Assembly: GCF_030063305.1 (NCBI RefSeq)
Contig: NZ_JASISV010000001.1
Location: 744,001-808,000, forward strand
DNA from: Salinibacterium sp. G-O1
Lineage (GTDB): Bacteria > Actinomycetota > Actinomycetes > Actinomycetales > Microbacteriaceae
Direction: 5' to 3'
Length of the DNA stretch: 64,000 bases
A program made the translations under genes and the position numbers. Under the pieces are notes generated by a model. The model was given only the letters and a program-made list of their open reading frames with translations. It did not search any database and was not told the DNA's origin. Shown piece by piece: positions 44,083 to 53,972 of this stretch; within the stretch, counting starts at the first letter, position 1; every line of letters begins with the position of its first letter.

Positions 44083-46170
44083 ATGGCTCGTTCGATTTAT
44101 GTCACGTCCGCTGAAGGTCACTCCGGTAAGTCATCAATAGCCCTCGGGGTGCTCGACACCCTCCTTCGAACGGTAGAGCGGGTGGGAGTCTTCCGGCCGG
44201 TCGCGCGGTCGACCGCCGAGCCCGACTACGTGCTCGAACTGCTGCTGGGGCGTGACGGCGTGAACCTCGACTACGACGAGTGCATCGGCACGACCTACGA
44301 GGCCGTGCACGAGGATCCGGATGCGGCGCTCTCGCGCATCGTCGAGCGGTTCAAGGCCGTCGAGAGCCAGTGCGACGCTGTCGTCATCGTCGGCTCCGAC
44401 TACACCGATGTGGCAACCCCCACCGAGCTCGGATTCAACGCCCGTGTTGCCGCAAACCTCGGCGCGCCCGTGCTGCTCGTGCTGACCGGGCGGGAGCCGA
44501 GCGAGTCTCGCGCGCGGACCGCCGACGAACTCCGGCAGGTGGCCGAGCTGAGCCTTCCCGAGCTGACCGCCGCCCACGCCAGCCTTCTCGCGGTGATAGC
44601 GAACCGGGCGGATCCGGAAGCCCTCGACGAGATAGTCGGGGCTCTGTTCAAGGCTGCTGCCGTGCCATCCTGGGCCATTCCCGAGGATCAGGTCCTGGTG
44701 GCGCCCACCGTCGAGGCGATCATGACTGCCGTCGACGGCACGCTACTGAAGGGCGACACGGCACTGCTCGCGCGAGAGTCGCTCGGCGTCGTGATTGCCG
44801 CGATGTCGATGGAGAACGTGCTTCCGAGGCTCATCGAGGGCAGCGTGGTGGTGATTCCCGGTGATCGAAGCGAAATGGTGCTCGCGGCCCTGATGGCGCA
44901 TGCATCCGGAACCTTCCCGTCGCTCGCGGGCATCGTGCTGAACGGCGGATTCGAGCTGTCACCGGTGATCGACAGGCTGATCGAGGGACTCGACGAGTCC
45001 CTGCCCATCATGGTCACCGAGTACGGCACGTACGCCACCGCGCAACGCATCGTGCAGACGCGCGGGCGGCTGACCGCGACATCCCAGCGCAAAATTGACA
45101 CGGCACTCGCGCTGTTCGAGAAGCACGTGGATTCTGACCTGCTGGCCAGCGAGCTGGGTGCCGGCCAGTCGAGCGCCGTCACACCGCTCATGTTCGAGTA
45201 CGCGATTCTCGAGCGAGCCAGATCGAACCGCAAGCACGTCGTACTGCCGGAAGGCACGGACGACCGCATCCTGCTGGCGGCGGGCACGCTCCTCAGCCGC
45301 GACGTCGTCGACCTGACCATCCTCGGCGATGAGGCGGACCTTCGTGCGCGGGCGGCAGGTCTCGGGGTCGATATCAGCGCAGCGACTGTCATCGACCCGA
45401 CCAGGTCTGACCTGCGCGAGCGTTTCGCGGAGGAGTACGCCCGGGCGCGCGCCCACAAGGGGATGACCGTCGAGACGGCCCGCGACATCGTCACGGATGT
45501 GTCGTACTTCGGCACCATGATGGTGCACCTTGGGCTTGCCGACGGCATGGTCTCCGGGGCGGCGCACACGACGGCGCACACCATCACCCCGGCGCTGCAG
45601 TTCATCAAGACCTCCGACGGCGTCGACGTGGTGTCGAGCGTGTTCTTCATGGCTCTGGAGGACCGCGTGCTGGTCTATGGCGACTGCGCTATCGTTCCCG
45701 ACCCTGACTCTGGGCAGCTCGCAGACATCGCGATCTCGTCGGCGGGAACGGCAGCACAGTTCGGCATCGACCCGAGGATCGCGATGCTCTCCTACTCGAC
45801 CGGGGAGTCCGGCTCCGGAGCCGACGTCGACAAGGTGCGTGCGGCCACCGCGCTGGTGCGTGAGCGTCGCCCCGACCTGCTCGTCGAAGGCCCGATCCAG
45901 TACGACGCGGCGGCAGACGTCGCCGTCGCGAAGACGAAGATGCCGGAATCCCAGGTCGCCGGGCGCGCGACGGTCTTCATCTTCCCCGACCTCAACACCG
46001 GCAACAACACCTACAAAGCCGTGCAGCGAAGCTCAGGGGCCGTCGCGATCGGCCCGGTGCTGCAGGGCCTGCGCAAGCCCGTGAACGACCTGTCGCGCGG
46101 CGCCCTCGTGCGCGACATCGTCAACACCGTCGCCATCACCGCGATCCAGGCCCAGGGGGTCACGGCATGA
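44083..46170 (+). CDS. pta: Phosphate acetyltransferase, long form
   Basis: A 695-aa enzyme that interconverts acetyl-CoA and acetyl phosphate. The N-terminal half is a dethiobiotin-synthase-like P-loop domain (SAEGHSGKSS at residues 8-17) plus a DRTGG domain; the C-terminal 330 residues are the catalytic PTA domain (NRKHVVLPEGTDDRIL, GMVSGAAHTTAHT, PDLNTGNNTYK). This is the usual actinobacterial and enterobacterial architecture. TAGGCT (44070-44075) precedes the ATG by seven bases, so the mRNA may be leaderless. It overlaps ackA by four bases. Confidence 0.95.
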   Translation: MARSIYVTSAEGHSGKSSIALGVLDTLLRTVERVGVFRPVARSTAEPDYVLELLLGRDGVNLDYDECIGTTYEAVHEDPDAALSRIVERFKAVESQCDAVVIVGSDYTDVATPTELGFNARVAANLGAPVLLVLTGREPSESRARTADELRQVAELSLPELTAAHASLLAVIANRADPEALDEIVGALFKAAAVPSWAIPEDQVLVAPTVEAIMTAVDGTLLKGDTALLARESLGVVIAAMSMENVLPRLIEGSVVVIPGDRSEMVLAALMAHASGTFPSLAGIVLNGGFELSPVIDRLIEGLDESLPIMVTEYGTYATAQRIVQTRGRLTATSQRKIDTALALFEKHVDSDLLASELGAGQSSAVTPLMFEYAILERARSNRKHVVLPEGTDDRILLAAGTLLSRDVVDLTILGDEADLRARAAGLGVDISAATVIDPTRSDLRERFAEEYARARAHKGMTVETARDIVTDVSYFGTMMVHLGLADGMVSGAAHTTAHTITPALQFIKTSDGVDVVSSVFFMALEDRVLVYGDCAIVPDPDSGQLADIAISSAGTAAQFGIDPRIAMLSYSTGESGSGADVDKVRAATALVRERRPDLLVEGPIQYDAAADVAVAKTKMPESQVAGRATVFIFPDLNTGNNTYKAVQRSSGAVAIGPVLQGLRKPVNDLSRGALVRDIVNTVAITAIQAQGVTA

Positions 46171-47282
46171 CCACCGCGTTCATCGTCAACTCCGGATCGT
46201 CGTCGATCAAGTGGGAGCTGGTTGACGTCGAAACCGAGCAGCGCCTGCGCGGGGGAATCGTCGAGCGCATCGGCGAGACGGGAGCCGCGGTCGATCATGA
46301 GCACGCGATGGAGAGCATTCTCGCCGAACTCGGGGACGAGCATCCTGTGGTCATCGGCCACCGCGTTGTGCACGGCGGCAGCGAATTCACCTCCGCAACG
46401 CTGGTGACGGATGAGGTCGAGGCTGCCATCGAGCGGCTGTCGGCCCTGGCCCCGCTGCACAACCCGGCGAACCTCGCCGGCATCAGGGCGGCGCGGGCGG
46501 CCTTCCCCGGAGTGCCGAACGTTGCCGTCTTCGACACGGCATTCCACCAGTCGCTGCAACCGGCCGCATACACCTACGCGATCGACGCAGAGGTGGCCGC
46601 CGAGCACCACGTGCGCCGCTACGGCTTTCACGGAACCTCGTACCACTATGTGTCGCGGCGGGCGGCAAAACTGCTCGGCCGGCCGCTCGAAGAGCTGAAG
46701 CTCATCGTGTTCCACCTCGGCAACGGGGCATCCGTCACCGCGATCGATGGTGGTCGTTCCGTCGACACCTCCATGGGGATGACGCCGCTCGAAGGTCTCA
46801 TGATGGGAACCCGTTCGGGCGACCTGGACGCCGGCATCCTGTTTCATCTGGGCAGGGCGGGATTCTCGTTGCCGGATCTCGACACGATGCTGAACCGCAG
46901 CAGCGGTCTGCTCGGGGTCGCCGGCAATGGCGACATGCGCGACGTGCAGGCTGCTGCGGCGGCGGGGGATGCCGCGGCCCGGCTTGCGCTCGACGTCTAC
47001 TATCACCGCCTCCGTCACTACCTTGGGGCGTACCTCGTTGCGCTCGGGGGAGCCGACGCCGTGGTGTTCACGGCGGGCGTCGGAGAGAACAGCGCACCCA
47101 CGCGGGCCGCGACGGTCGCGGGGCTGGGGTGGCTCGGCATCGAGCTGGATGCGTTCGCCAACAACCGCAACTCTCGCGATGCGAGGATCGTCTCCACCAA
47201 CGGTTCGCGCGTCGCGGTGCTCGTGATTCCCACGAACGAGGAGCTGGAGATCGCGCGGCAGTCCGTCGCCGCGATCGGTTAG
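46167..47282 (+). CDS. ackA: Acetate kinase
   Basis: A 371-aa ASKHA-fold kinase forming ATP and acetate from acetyl phosphate; slightly shorter than the common 395-400 aa. Motifs: VNSGSSSIKW (ATP), HRVVHGG, RRYGFHGTSYHYV, FHLGNGASVTAIDGGRSVDT and FTAGVGENSA. It is translationally coupled to pta (ATGA), so both enzymes are made together for overflow or acetate assimilation. An inverted repeat begins 59 bases after the stop. Confidence 0.95.
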   Translation: MTTAFIVNSGSSSIKWELVDVETEQRLRGGIVERIGETGAAVDHEHAMESILAELGDEHPVVIGHRVVHGGSEFTSATLVTDEVEAAIERLSALAPLHNPANLAGIRAARAAFPGVPNVAVFDTAFHQSLQPAAYTYAIDAEVAAEHHVRRYGFHGTSYHYVSRRAAKLLGRPLEELKLIVFHLGNGASVTAIDGGRSVDTSMGMTPLEGLMMGTRSGDLDAGILFHLGRAGFSLPDLDTMLNRSSGLLGVAGNGDMRDVQAAAAAGDAAARLALDVYYHRLRHYLGAYLVALGGADAVVFTAGVGENSAPTRAATVAGLGWLGIELDAFANNRNSRDARIVSTNGSRVAVLVIPTNEELEIARQSVAAIG

Positions 47283-47340
47283 CGCGGCCTTCCGCCGCGC
47301 GGCTGCCCGTGCGCCGGGCCCCACACGGGCACCCGTTTCG

Positions 47341-47429
47341 CGCATCCAAATGAAGGAGAATTCCGCACTTGGAGCGCCCGCGCGCGGAGATTCGGCCCAG
47401 TTCTCAGAAATCTCCTTCATTTGGATGCG
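47341..47429. repeat. 19-bp perfect inverted repeat with GC-rich centre between ackA and dnaX
   Basis: CGCATCCAAATGAAGGAGA (47341-47359) is exactly repeated in reverse complement at 47411-47429, with 51 bases between. The two arms are AT-richer than the surroundings. There is no T-tract, so it is not a standard terminator. It resembles a short mobile palindrome (REP- or MITE-like). The remaining bases of this 220-base gap hold no gene except the dnaX -10 (TACTGT, 47491-47496). Confidence 0.85.
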
Positions 47430-47502
47430 GGAGGCGCGCGACCCGGGCGGCCCAGGGCCCACCCGACTCCTGAAGGTCGGCGGTGGCGGCTACTGTTGAC
47501 TC

Positions 47503-49569
47503 GTGGTTGCAGCCCTGTATCGCCGTTACCGGCCAGAGACGTTCGCCGAGCTGATCGGCCAGTCTCAGGTGACCGATCCGCTGCGCACCGCGCTGCGCAC
47601 AGACCGCGTGAACCACGCCTACCTTTTCAGCGGACCCCGAGGGTGCGGCAAGACGACGTCGGCCCGCATCCTGGCCCGCTGCCTCAACTGTGTTGAGGGC
47701 CCCACAGACACCCCCTGCGGCGTGTGCCCCAGCTGTGTCGAGCTGGCCCGCGACGGCAGTGGTTCGCTCGATGTGGTCGAGATCGACGCCGCGTCGCACA
47801 ACGGCGTGGATGACGCACGCGACCTGCGCGAGCGTGCGGTGTTCGCACCGGCCCGCGACAGGTTCAAGATCTTCATCCTCGATGAGGCGCACATGGTCAC
47901 CCCGCAGGGCTTCAACGCCCTGCTCAAGATCGTGGAAGAGCCCCCGGAGCACGTGAAGTTCATCTTCGCGACGACCGAACCCGAGAAGGTCATCGGCACG
48001 ATCCGCTCGCGCACCCACCACTACCCCTTCCGGCTGGTTCCGCCCGCCCAAATGCTCGACTATGTGCAGCAGCTCTGCGAGAGCGAGAAGGTGCACGTCG
48101 AGGCCGGCGTGCTGCCGCTCGTCGTTCGCGCTGGCGGTGGCTCGGTGCGAGACACGCTGTCGCTGCTCGATCAGCTCATTGCCGGGTCCGAGAGCGACAC
48201 CGTCGACTACGAGCGCGCTGTCGCGCTGCTCGGCTACACCCACGGCGCGCTGCTCGACGAGGCCGTCGACGCCATCGGCTCGCGCGACGCTGCCGCCGCG
48301 TTCGGTGCTGTCGATCGCGTCATCCAGACCGGGCAAGACCCCCGCCGATTCGTCGAAGACCTGCTCGAACGACTTCGCGACCTCATCATCGTTGCGGCGA
48401 CCTCCGGTAACGCGGCGTCGGTACTCAGGGGTGTTCCGCAAGACCAGCTCGACCGCATGGCCGCCCAGTCTGCGGCCTTCGGCCAGGCTGAGCTTTCCAG
48501 GGCTGCGGATGCCGTCAACTCCGCCCTTACGGAGATGACCGGGGCCACCTCGCCGCGGCTCCATCTCGAGCTCATGGTCGCGCGCATCCTGGTCCCGGCC
48601 AGCGACGACACCCAGCGCGGAGCGCTCGCCAGGGTCGAGCGCCTCGAGCGCCGCGTCGGGGTCGAGGGTGCGGGTGGCACTGCGTCCGCGCCTGGTCCCG
48701 CAGCTCAGGCTCCGGCAGTTCAAGGGCCGGCAGTCGCTGCTCCGCGTGCCGCGGCCCCGGCGGTCCAGGCGCCTGCAGCCGAGAAGCCTCCGGCCGCAGC
48801 CGCAGCCGCGGCCGCAGCCGCACCTCCCGTCGCGACGCCCGCGGCGCAGCCCGTGCCGGAGATCCGGTCGATTGACCCGGTGATCTCTGTGCCGGTCGGC
48901 CCCGTCACCCTCGCGCAGGTCAAAGACGCGTGGACCGAAATTCTCGAGGTCGTCAAAGACGCGCGCCTCAACGCGTGGATGGTCGTCTTCACCGCGAAGC
49001 CGCTCGAACTTCGCGACAACAATGTGCTCGTGCTGTCGTTCGCGAGCCAGCGGGATGTCGACGCGCTCAAGCAGCAGGCGGCGCCCGGGCAGGGTGTCGG
49101 CGAGCTGCTCAAGAAGGCGTTCGTGCAGGTGCTCGGCTTCGAGCCCGCCTTCATCGCCAGAGTGGATGCCTCAGCAGCGCAACAGCATGCTGCACCGCCC
49201 GCGCTCTCCACCGAAGAACCCCCCGCCGACGATTTCCCTCCGACCGAGGGCGGCGGCTGGGCCGTCGCATCCATCCCGGATTCGGAGCCGATGCCGGAGC
49301 GCGCCGAGGTTTCGGGGCTCGGCGAGAAGAAGCCGTCGGCGGCTCCACAGAAGTCCGCGCGGCCGGAGGCGCGGGCCGATGCGCCCAAGACCCAGGCTGC
49401 GCAGCCCGCCACGCAGGCCACGCCACCCGCGCCGGCCGCCAAAACCACCGCCGCGCCATCCACGAACGCTCGCTACGGTGAGGCCGTGGTGCGCCAGCTG
49501 CTCGGAGCAACGTTCATCGAGGAGCAGGCTGTCGCCCCCCGCGTGGTGCCGATGCCGAGAGACGACTAA
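47503..49569 (+). CDS. dnaX: DNA polymerase III subunits gamma and tau
   Basis: A 688-aa clamp-loader ATPase. Walker A is GPRGCGKTTSA near residue 44; the zinc cysteines are CLNCVEGPTDTPCGVCPSC; Walker B is ILDEAHMV. After about residue 375 an Ala/Pro-rich linker leads to a C-terminal tau-like domain. TACTGT (47491-47496) lies six bases before the GTG start, so the transcript is predicted leaderless. A poly-Ala stretch lies around residues 425-445. It is followed by recR after three bases. Confidence 0.95.
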   Translation: MVAALYRRYRPETFAELIGQSQVTDPLRTALRTDRVNHAYLFSGPRGCGKTTSARILARCLNCVEGPTDTPCGVCPSCVELARDGSGSLDVVEIDAASHNGVDDARDLRERAVFAPARDRFKIFILDEAHMVTPQGFNALLKIVEEPPEHVKFIFATTEPEKVIGTIRSRTHHYPFRLVPPAQMLDYVQQLCESEKVHVEAGVLPLVVRAGGGSVRDTLSLLDQLIAGSESDTVDYERAVALLGYTHGALLDEAVDAIGSRDAAAAFGAVDRVIQTGQDPRRFVEDLLERLRDLIIVAATSGNAASVLRGVPQDQLDRMAAQSAAFGQAELSRAADAVNSALTEMTGATSPRLHLELMVARILVPASDDTQRGALARVERLERRVGVEGAGGTASAPGPAAQAPAVQGPAVAAPRAAAPAVQAPAAEKPPAAAAAAAAAAPPVATPAAQPVPEIRSIDPVISVPVGPVTLAQVKDAWTEILEVVKDARLNAWMVVFTAKPLELRDNNVLVLSFASQRDVDALKQQAAPGQGVGELLKKAFVQVLGFEPAFIARVDASAAQQHAAPPALSTEEPPADDFPPTEGGGWAVASIPDSEPMPERAEVSGLGEKKPSAAPQKSARPEARADAPKTQAAQPATQATPPAPAAKTTAAPSTNARYGEAVVRQLLGATFIEEQAVAPRVVPMPRDD

Positions 49570-49572
49570 ACC

Positions 49573-50172
49573 ATGTACGACGGAATCGTTCAGGAACTGA
49601 TCGACGAGCTCGGCCGGCTCCCCGGCATCGGGCCCAAGTCTGCCCAGCGCATCGCGTTCCACATCCTGCAGACGCAGAGCTTTGATGTCACGCGCCTGTC
49701 TGAGGTGCTGCGCGACGTTCGCGATAAGGTGCGGTTCTGCGACATCTGCGGCAACGTCACCGAAGAGCAGACCTGCTCGATCTGCCGCGATCCGCGCCGC
49801 TCGCACGTCACGATCTGTGTGGTCGAGGAGGCCAAGGATGTCGTGGCGATCGAGCGAACCCGCGAGTTCAAGGGGCTGTACCACGTGCTCGGCGGCGCGA
49901 TCAGCCCCATCGACGGCATCGGCCCCGACGACCTGCGGATCAAGCAGCTCGTCGGCCGGCTCGCGGACGGCTCGGTGACCGAGGTCATCATCGCCACGGA
50001 CCCCAATCTCGAGGGCGAAGCGACGGCGACCTATCTCACGCGGCTGCTGCAGTATCCGAACCTTCGCGTCACACGCCTCGCGTCCGGGCTGCCGGTGGGC
50101 GGCGACCTGGAGTACGCCGATGAGGTCACCCTCGGGCGCGCCTTCGAGGGACGCCGGGTTGTGCAGAACTAG
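49573..50172 (+). CDS. recR: Recombination protein RecR
   Basis: A 199-aa gap-repair protein of the RecFOR path. N-terminal helix-hairpin-helix ([14 protein letters not shown]), a C4 zinc finger ([16 protein letters not shown], residues 57-72), a Toprim domain ([13 protein letters not shown]) and a C-terminal Walker B-like segment ([10 protein letters not shown] region). Length is normal. It is in an operon with dnaX, only three bases apart, the widespread order. Confidence 0.96.
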   Translation: MYDGIVQELIDELGRLPGIGPKSAQRIAFHILQTQSFDVTRLSEVLRDVRDKVRFCDICGNVTEEQTCSICRDPRRSHVTICVVEEAKDVVAIERTREFKGLYHVLGGAISPIDGIGPDDLRIKQLVGRLADGSVTEVIIATDPNLEGEATATYLTRLLQYPNLRVTRLASGLPVGGDLEYADEVTLGRAFEGRRVVQN

Positions 50173-50273
50173 AGCCCGAGCTTCCGGCACCGTGCGACCC
50201 AGCAACATGTGTCACCGCTAGAATCTACTTTTGGGCCGTCTACGAGGCCAAAACTTTTCCGCAGGAGAACCAC

Positions 50274-51539
50274 GTGAGCCTCATTGTCCAGAAGTTCGGG
50301 GGCTCGTCGGTCGCCGATGCCGAGAGCATCAAGCGCGTCGCCAAGCGCATCGTCGAGACCCGCAAGGCAGGCAACGAGGTTGTCGTCGTCGTCTCGGCGA
50401 TGGGCGACACCACCGACGAACTGCTCGACCTCGCCAAGCAGGTCGTGCCCATCCCTACCGGCCGCGAGCTCGACATGCTTCTCACCGCGGGGGAGCGCAT
50501 CGCCATGGCGCTGCTGGCGATGGCCATCCGCAGCCTCGGTATCGAGGCCCGCAGCTACACCGGCAGCCAGGCCGGCATGGTGACGGATGCCCAGCACGGG
50601 TCCGCGCGCATCGTGGAGGTGTCGCCGAAGCGGGTTCGCGAGGCCCTCGATGATGGTGCCGTGGCGATTGTTGCCGGGTTCCAGGGTTTCAACCGCGGCA
50701 CCGGGGATATCACTACCCTCGGCCGCGGCGGATCCGACACCACAGCCGTCGCCCTCGCCGCCGCCCTCAATGCCGACGTGTGCGAGATCTACACCGACGT
50801 GGATGGCATCTACACTGCCGACCCGCGAGTGGTGGCATCCGCCAGAAAACTCGACAGGATCACGAGCGAAGAGATGCTCGAGCTCGCGGCGACAGGCGCC
50901 AAGGTGTTGTACATACGCGCGGTGGAATATGCCCGCAGGCACGGTGTGACGCTGCACGTGCGGTCGTCGTTCAATAACAACGAGGGCACGCTGGTCGTGA
51001 ACCCGATCGAAGGAGAAAACGTGGAAGAGCCGATCGTCACCGGAGTCGCCGCAGACCTCAGCGAGGCCAAGATCACGGTCGTGGGCGTGCCCGACATGCC
51101 GGGTAAGGCCGCGCAGATCTTCACGCTCATTGCGCGCTCGAACGTCAACATCGACATGATCGTGCAGAACGTGTCATCCGCCAGCACCGGACTCACCGAC
51201 ATCTCGTTCACCTGCCCCAAGTCCGACGCCCAGGCCGCCATGGCCGCGCTCAACGAGCACAAGGAAGACATCGGCTTCACGTCGCTGCAGCACGACGACC
51301 AGATCGCGAAGCTCGCGGTCGTCGGCGCCGGCATGCGCACGAACGCCGGGGTGTCGGCGATGCTCTTCACCGCCCTGTTCGAGGCCGGCATCAACATCGA
51401 GATGATTTCGACCAGTGAGATCAGGATCTCGGTGGTCACCCGCGCAGATACCGTCAACGATGCCGTGCGCGTGGTTCACACGGCGTTCGGTCTCGACGGC
51501 GACGTGGAAGCTCTCGTGCACGGAGGAACCGGCCGCTAG
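50274..51539 (+). CDS. lysC: Aspartokinase, alpha subunit
   Basis: A 421-aa enzyme phosphorylating aspartate, the first step to lysine, threonine and methionine. KFGGSSVAD at residues 6-14 and the [15 protein letters not shown] catalytic loop define the kinase; two ACT domains (about 265-335 and 345-420) mediate feedback by lysine/threonine. GTG start behind AGGAGA. TAGAAT (50219-50224) is a possible -10 box, giving a 43-base leader. It is followed by asd after 45 bases. The C-terminal 172 residues can also be made separately. Confidence 0.95.
   Translation: MSLIVQKFGGSSVADAESIKRVAKRIVETRKAGNEVVVVVSAMGDTTDELLDLAKQVVPIPTGRELDMLLTAGERIAMALLAMAIRSLGIEARSYTGSQAGMVTDAQHGSARIVEVSPKRVREALDDGAVAIVAGFQGFNRGTGDITTLGRGGSDTTAVALAAALNADVCEIYTDVDGIYTADPRVVASARKLDRITSEEMLELAATGAKVLYIRAVEYARRHGVTLHVRSSFNNNEGTLVVNPIEGENVEEPIVTGVAADLSEAKITVVGVPDMPGKAAQIFTLIARSNVNIDMIVQNVSSASTGLTDISFTCPKSDAQAAMAALNEHKEDIGFTSLQHDDQIAKLAVVGAGMRTNAGVSAMLFTALFEAGINIEMISTSEIRISVVTRADTVNDAVRVVHTAFGLDGDVEALVHGGTGR
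51021..51539 (+). CDS. lysC: Aspartokinase beta subunit from an internal in-frame start in lysC
   Basis: GTG at 51021 is codon 250 of lysC and is preceded by AAGGAG six bases upstream, a perfect ribosome-binding site. The product would be 172 aa ([20 protein letters not shown] onward) containing both ACT domains. Corynebacterium glutamicum and Bacillus make an alpha2-beta2 aspartokinase this way, with a beta subunit of the same length and nearly the same first residues. Expression here is inferred from the sequence. Confidence 0.85.
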   Translation: MEEPIVTGVAADLSEAKITVVGVPDMPGKAAQIFTLIARSNVNIDMIVQNVSSASTGLTDISFTCPKSDAQAAMAALNEHKEDIGFTSLQHDDQIAKLAVVGAGMRTNAGVSAMLFTALFEAGINIEMISTSEIRISVVTRADTVNDAVRVVHTAFGLDGDVEALVHGGTGR

Positions 51540-52649
<1,110 letters not shown>

Positions 52650-52673
52650 GTCAGCCAGCCCGGTCGACCGTTT

Positions 52674-52880
52674 CTAGTCGTCGAGTACGAACGTCACTTC
52701 GAGCACGACATGCCATGCGGCAATCGCTCCGTCGGTGACTTCGACCTTCTGTTCCTTGACCCAAGCCCCGGTTACCCCGCGCAGCGTCTTGCCGGCTCGC
52801 GCGATTCCGGTGGCGACCGCGTCGTCGAATCCGACCTCTGAACGGACGTTGAGTGTGGTGATTCTCGCGACGGATGACAT
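52674..52880 (-). CDS. Dodecin, flavin-binding protein
   Basis: A 68-aa protein with the dodecin fold: VGFDDAVATGIARAGKTLRGVTGAWVKE minus ends, and VVLEVTFVLDD at the C-terminus. The Trp in the GAWV segment is the residue that stacks on flavin. Twelve subunits form a hollow sphere that stores or scavenges flavins. AGGAGGA lies before the ATG at good distance. It converges on asd, 24 bases from its stop. Confidence 0.93.
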   Translation of the reverse strand: MSSVARITTLNVRSEVGFDDAVATGIARAGKTLRGVTGAWVKEQKVEVTDGAIAAWHVVLEVTFVLDD

Positions 52881-52978
52881 AGTTTCCTCCTCGTTGACGG
52901 CACTATCAACGACGAGAGGTGATCGGCTGACCGCCGCTCATCGTCACCATCAAGCGTAACGCGCGCCCGTTTTCGGCG

Positions 52979-53848
52979 TCAGCGGAAGATGATCGTCCGC
53001 GCCCCATCGAGCAGCACGCGGTGTTCCGAGAACCATTTCACGGCCTGCGTGAGGGTGCGCGATTCTTCATCCTGACCGATCGCGACGAGCTCGCTCGCGT
53101 TGCGGGAGTGATCGACGCGCACCACGTTCTGCTCGATGATCGGCCCCTCGTCGAGGTCGCTCGTCACGAAGTGGGCGGTCGCCCCGATGAGTTTCACGCC
53201 GCGCGCATGCGCCTGCTTGTAGGGGTTGGCGCCCTTGAATCCGGGCAGGAACGAGTGATGGATGTTGATGGCCTTCCCGCCGAGCGCCGCACACAGTTCG
53301 GGGGAGACGATCTGCATGTAGCGCGCCAGCACGACGAGCTCGATGTTGTGCTCCTCCACCACCTCGAGCACGCGCTGCTCGAAGGCCAGCTTCTGGCCGG
53401 GGCTCGTGACGGGGTGTGCCTCGAATGGCACGTCGTAGAAGGTTGCCAGGCTGGACAGGTCGGGGTGGTTGCTCATCACCAGCGGCAGGTCGACCGCGAG
53501 CTGCCCGGCGCGTTCGCGGTAGAGCAGGTCGTTGAGGCAATGGCCGGCCTTCGAGACCAACACGAGGGTGCGCAGGGGGCGTCCGACGATGTCGAGCACC
53601 CAGGTCATCCCGTACCGCTCCGTCACCGGCGCCAACGCGGCCTCGAAGGTGGCCTTCGAGGCGTCTGACTCGACCTGCAGTCGCATGAAGAAGCGGCCGG
53701 TGTCTGCGCTGGAGAACTGCTGCGACTCGGTGATGTTGCCGCGCGCCGACACGATCGCGCCGCTGACGGCGTTGACGATTCCGGGCTGGTCGTCGCAAAC
53801 AAGGGTCAAAATCCAGTGGGTGGATGTCGCGGCAGAGGTTTCAGGCAC
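52979..53848 (-). CDS. purU: Formyltetrahydrofolate deformylase
   Basis: A 289-aa enzyme releasing formate from 10-formyltetrahydrofolate and regulating the one-carbon pool. N-terminal ACT domain (WILTLVCDDQPGIVNAVSG) and a formyltransferase-like catalytic domain with the conserved Asn-His-Asp set (INIHHSFLPGFKGANPY, ATAHFVTSDLDEGPII). The start is GTG; TAATCT (53855-53860, minus strand) lies six bases upstream, so the mRNA is predicted leaderless. It is divergent from an MFS gene. Confidence 0.94.
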   Translation of the reverse strand: MPETSAATSTHWILTLVCDDQPGIVNAVSGAIVSARGNITESQQFSSADTGRFFMRLQVESDASKATFEAALAPVTERYGMTWVLDIVGRPLRTLVLVSKAGHCLNDLLYRERAGQLAVDLPLVMSNHPDLSSLATFYDVPFEAHPVTSPGQKLAFEQRVLEVVEEHNIELVVLARYMQIVSPELCAALGGKAINIHHSFLPGFKGANPYKQAHARGVKLIGATAHFVTSDLDEGPIIEQNVVRVDHSRNASELVAIGQDEESRTLTQAVKWFSEHRVLLDGARTIIFR

Positions 53849-53972
53849 GAGGCAAGATTAGCGTCGCCGGGCCTCTACGCCGTCTGGCAAGTAGGCTTGT
53901 CGTGACGGCGCATGGCCCGCGTCGTCCCGCGGGCGGCGAACGCACCACTTCCACCGAACGGATTTCGCCTCT

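Noticed and set aside
47341-47429. Inverted repeat as a rho-independent terminator of ackA
   Set aside because: The loop is 51 bases and no T-tract follows the right arm.
48780-48850. Ala-codon repeat (GCC/GCA) inside dnaX as a simple-sequence repeat locus
   Set aside because: It encodes the flexible Ala/Pro linker normal for actinobacterial DnaX, with varied codons rather than an exact tandem unit.
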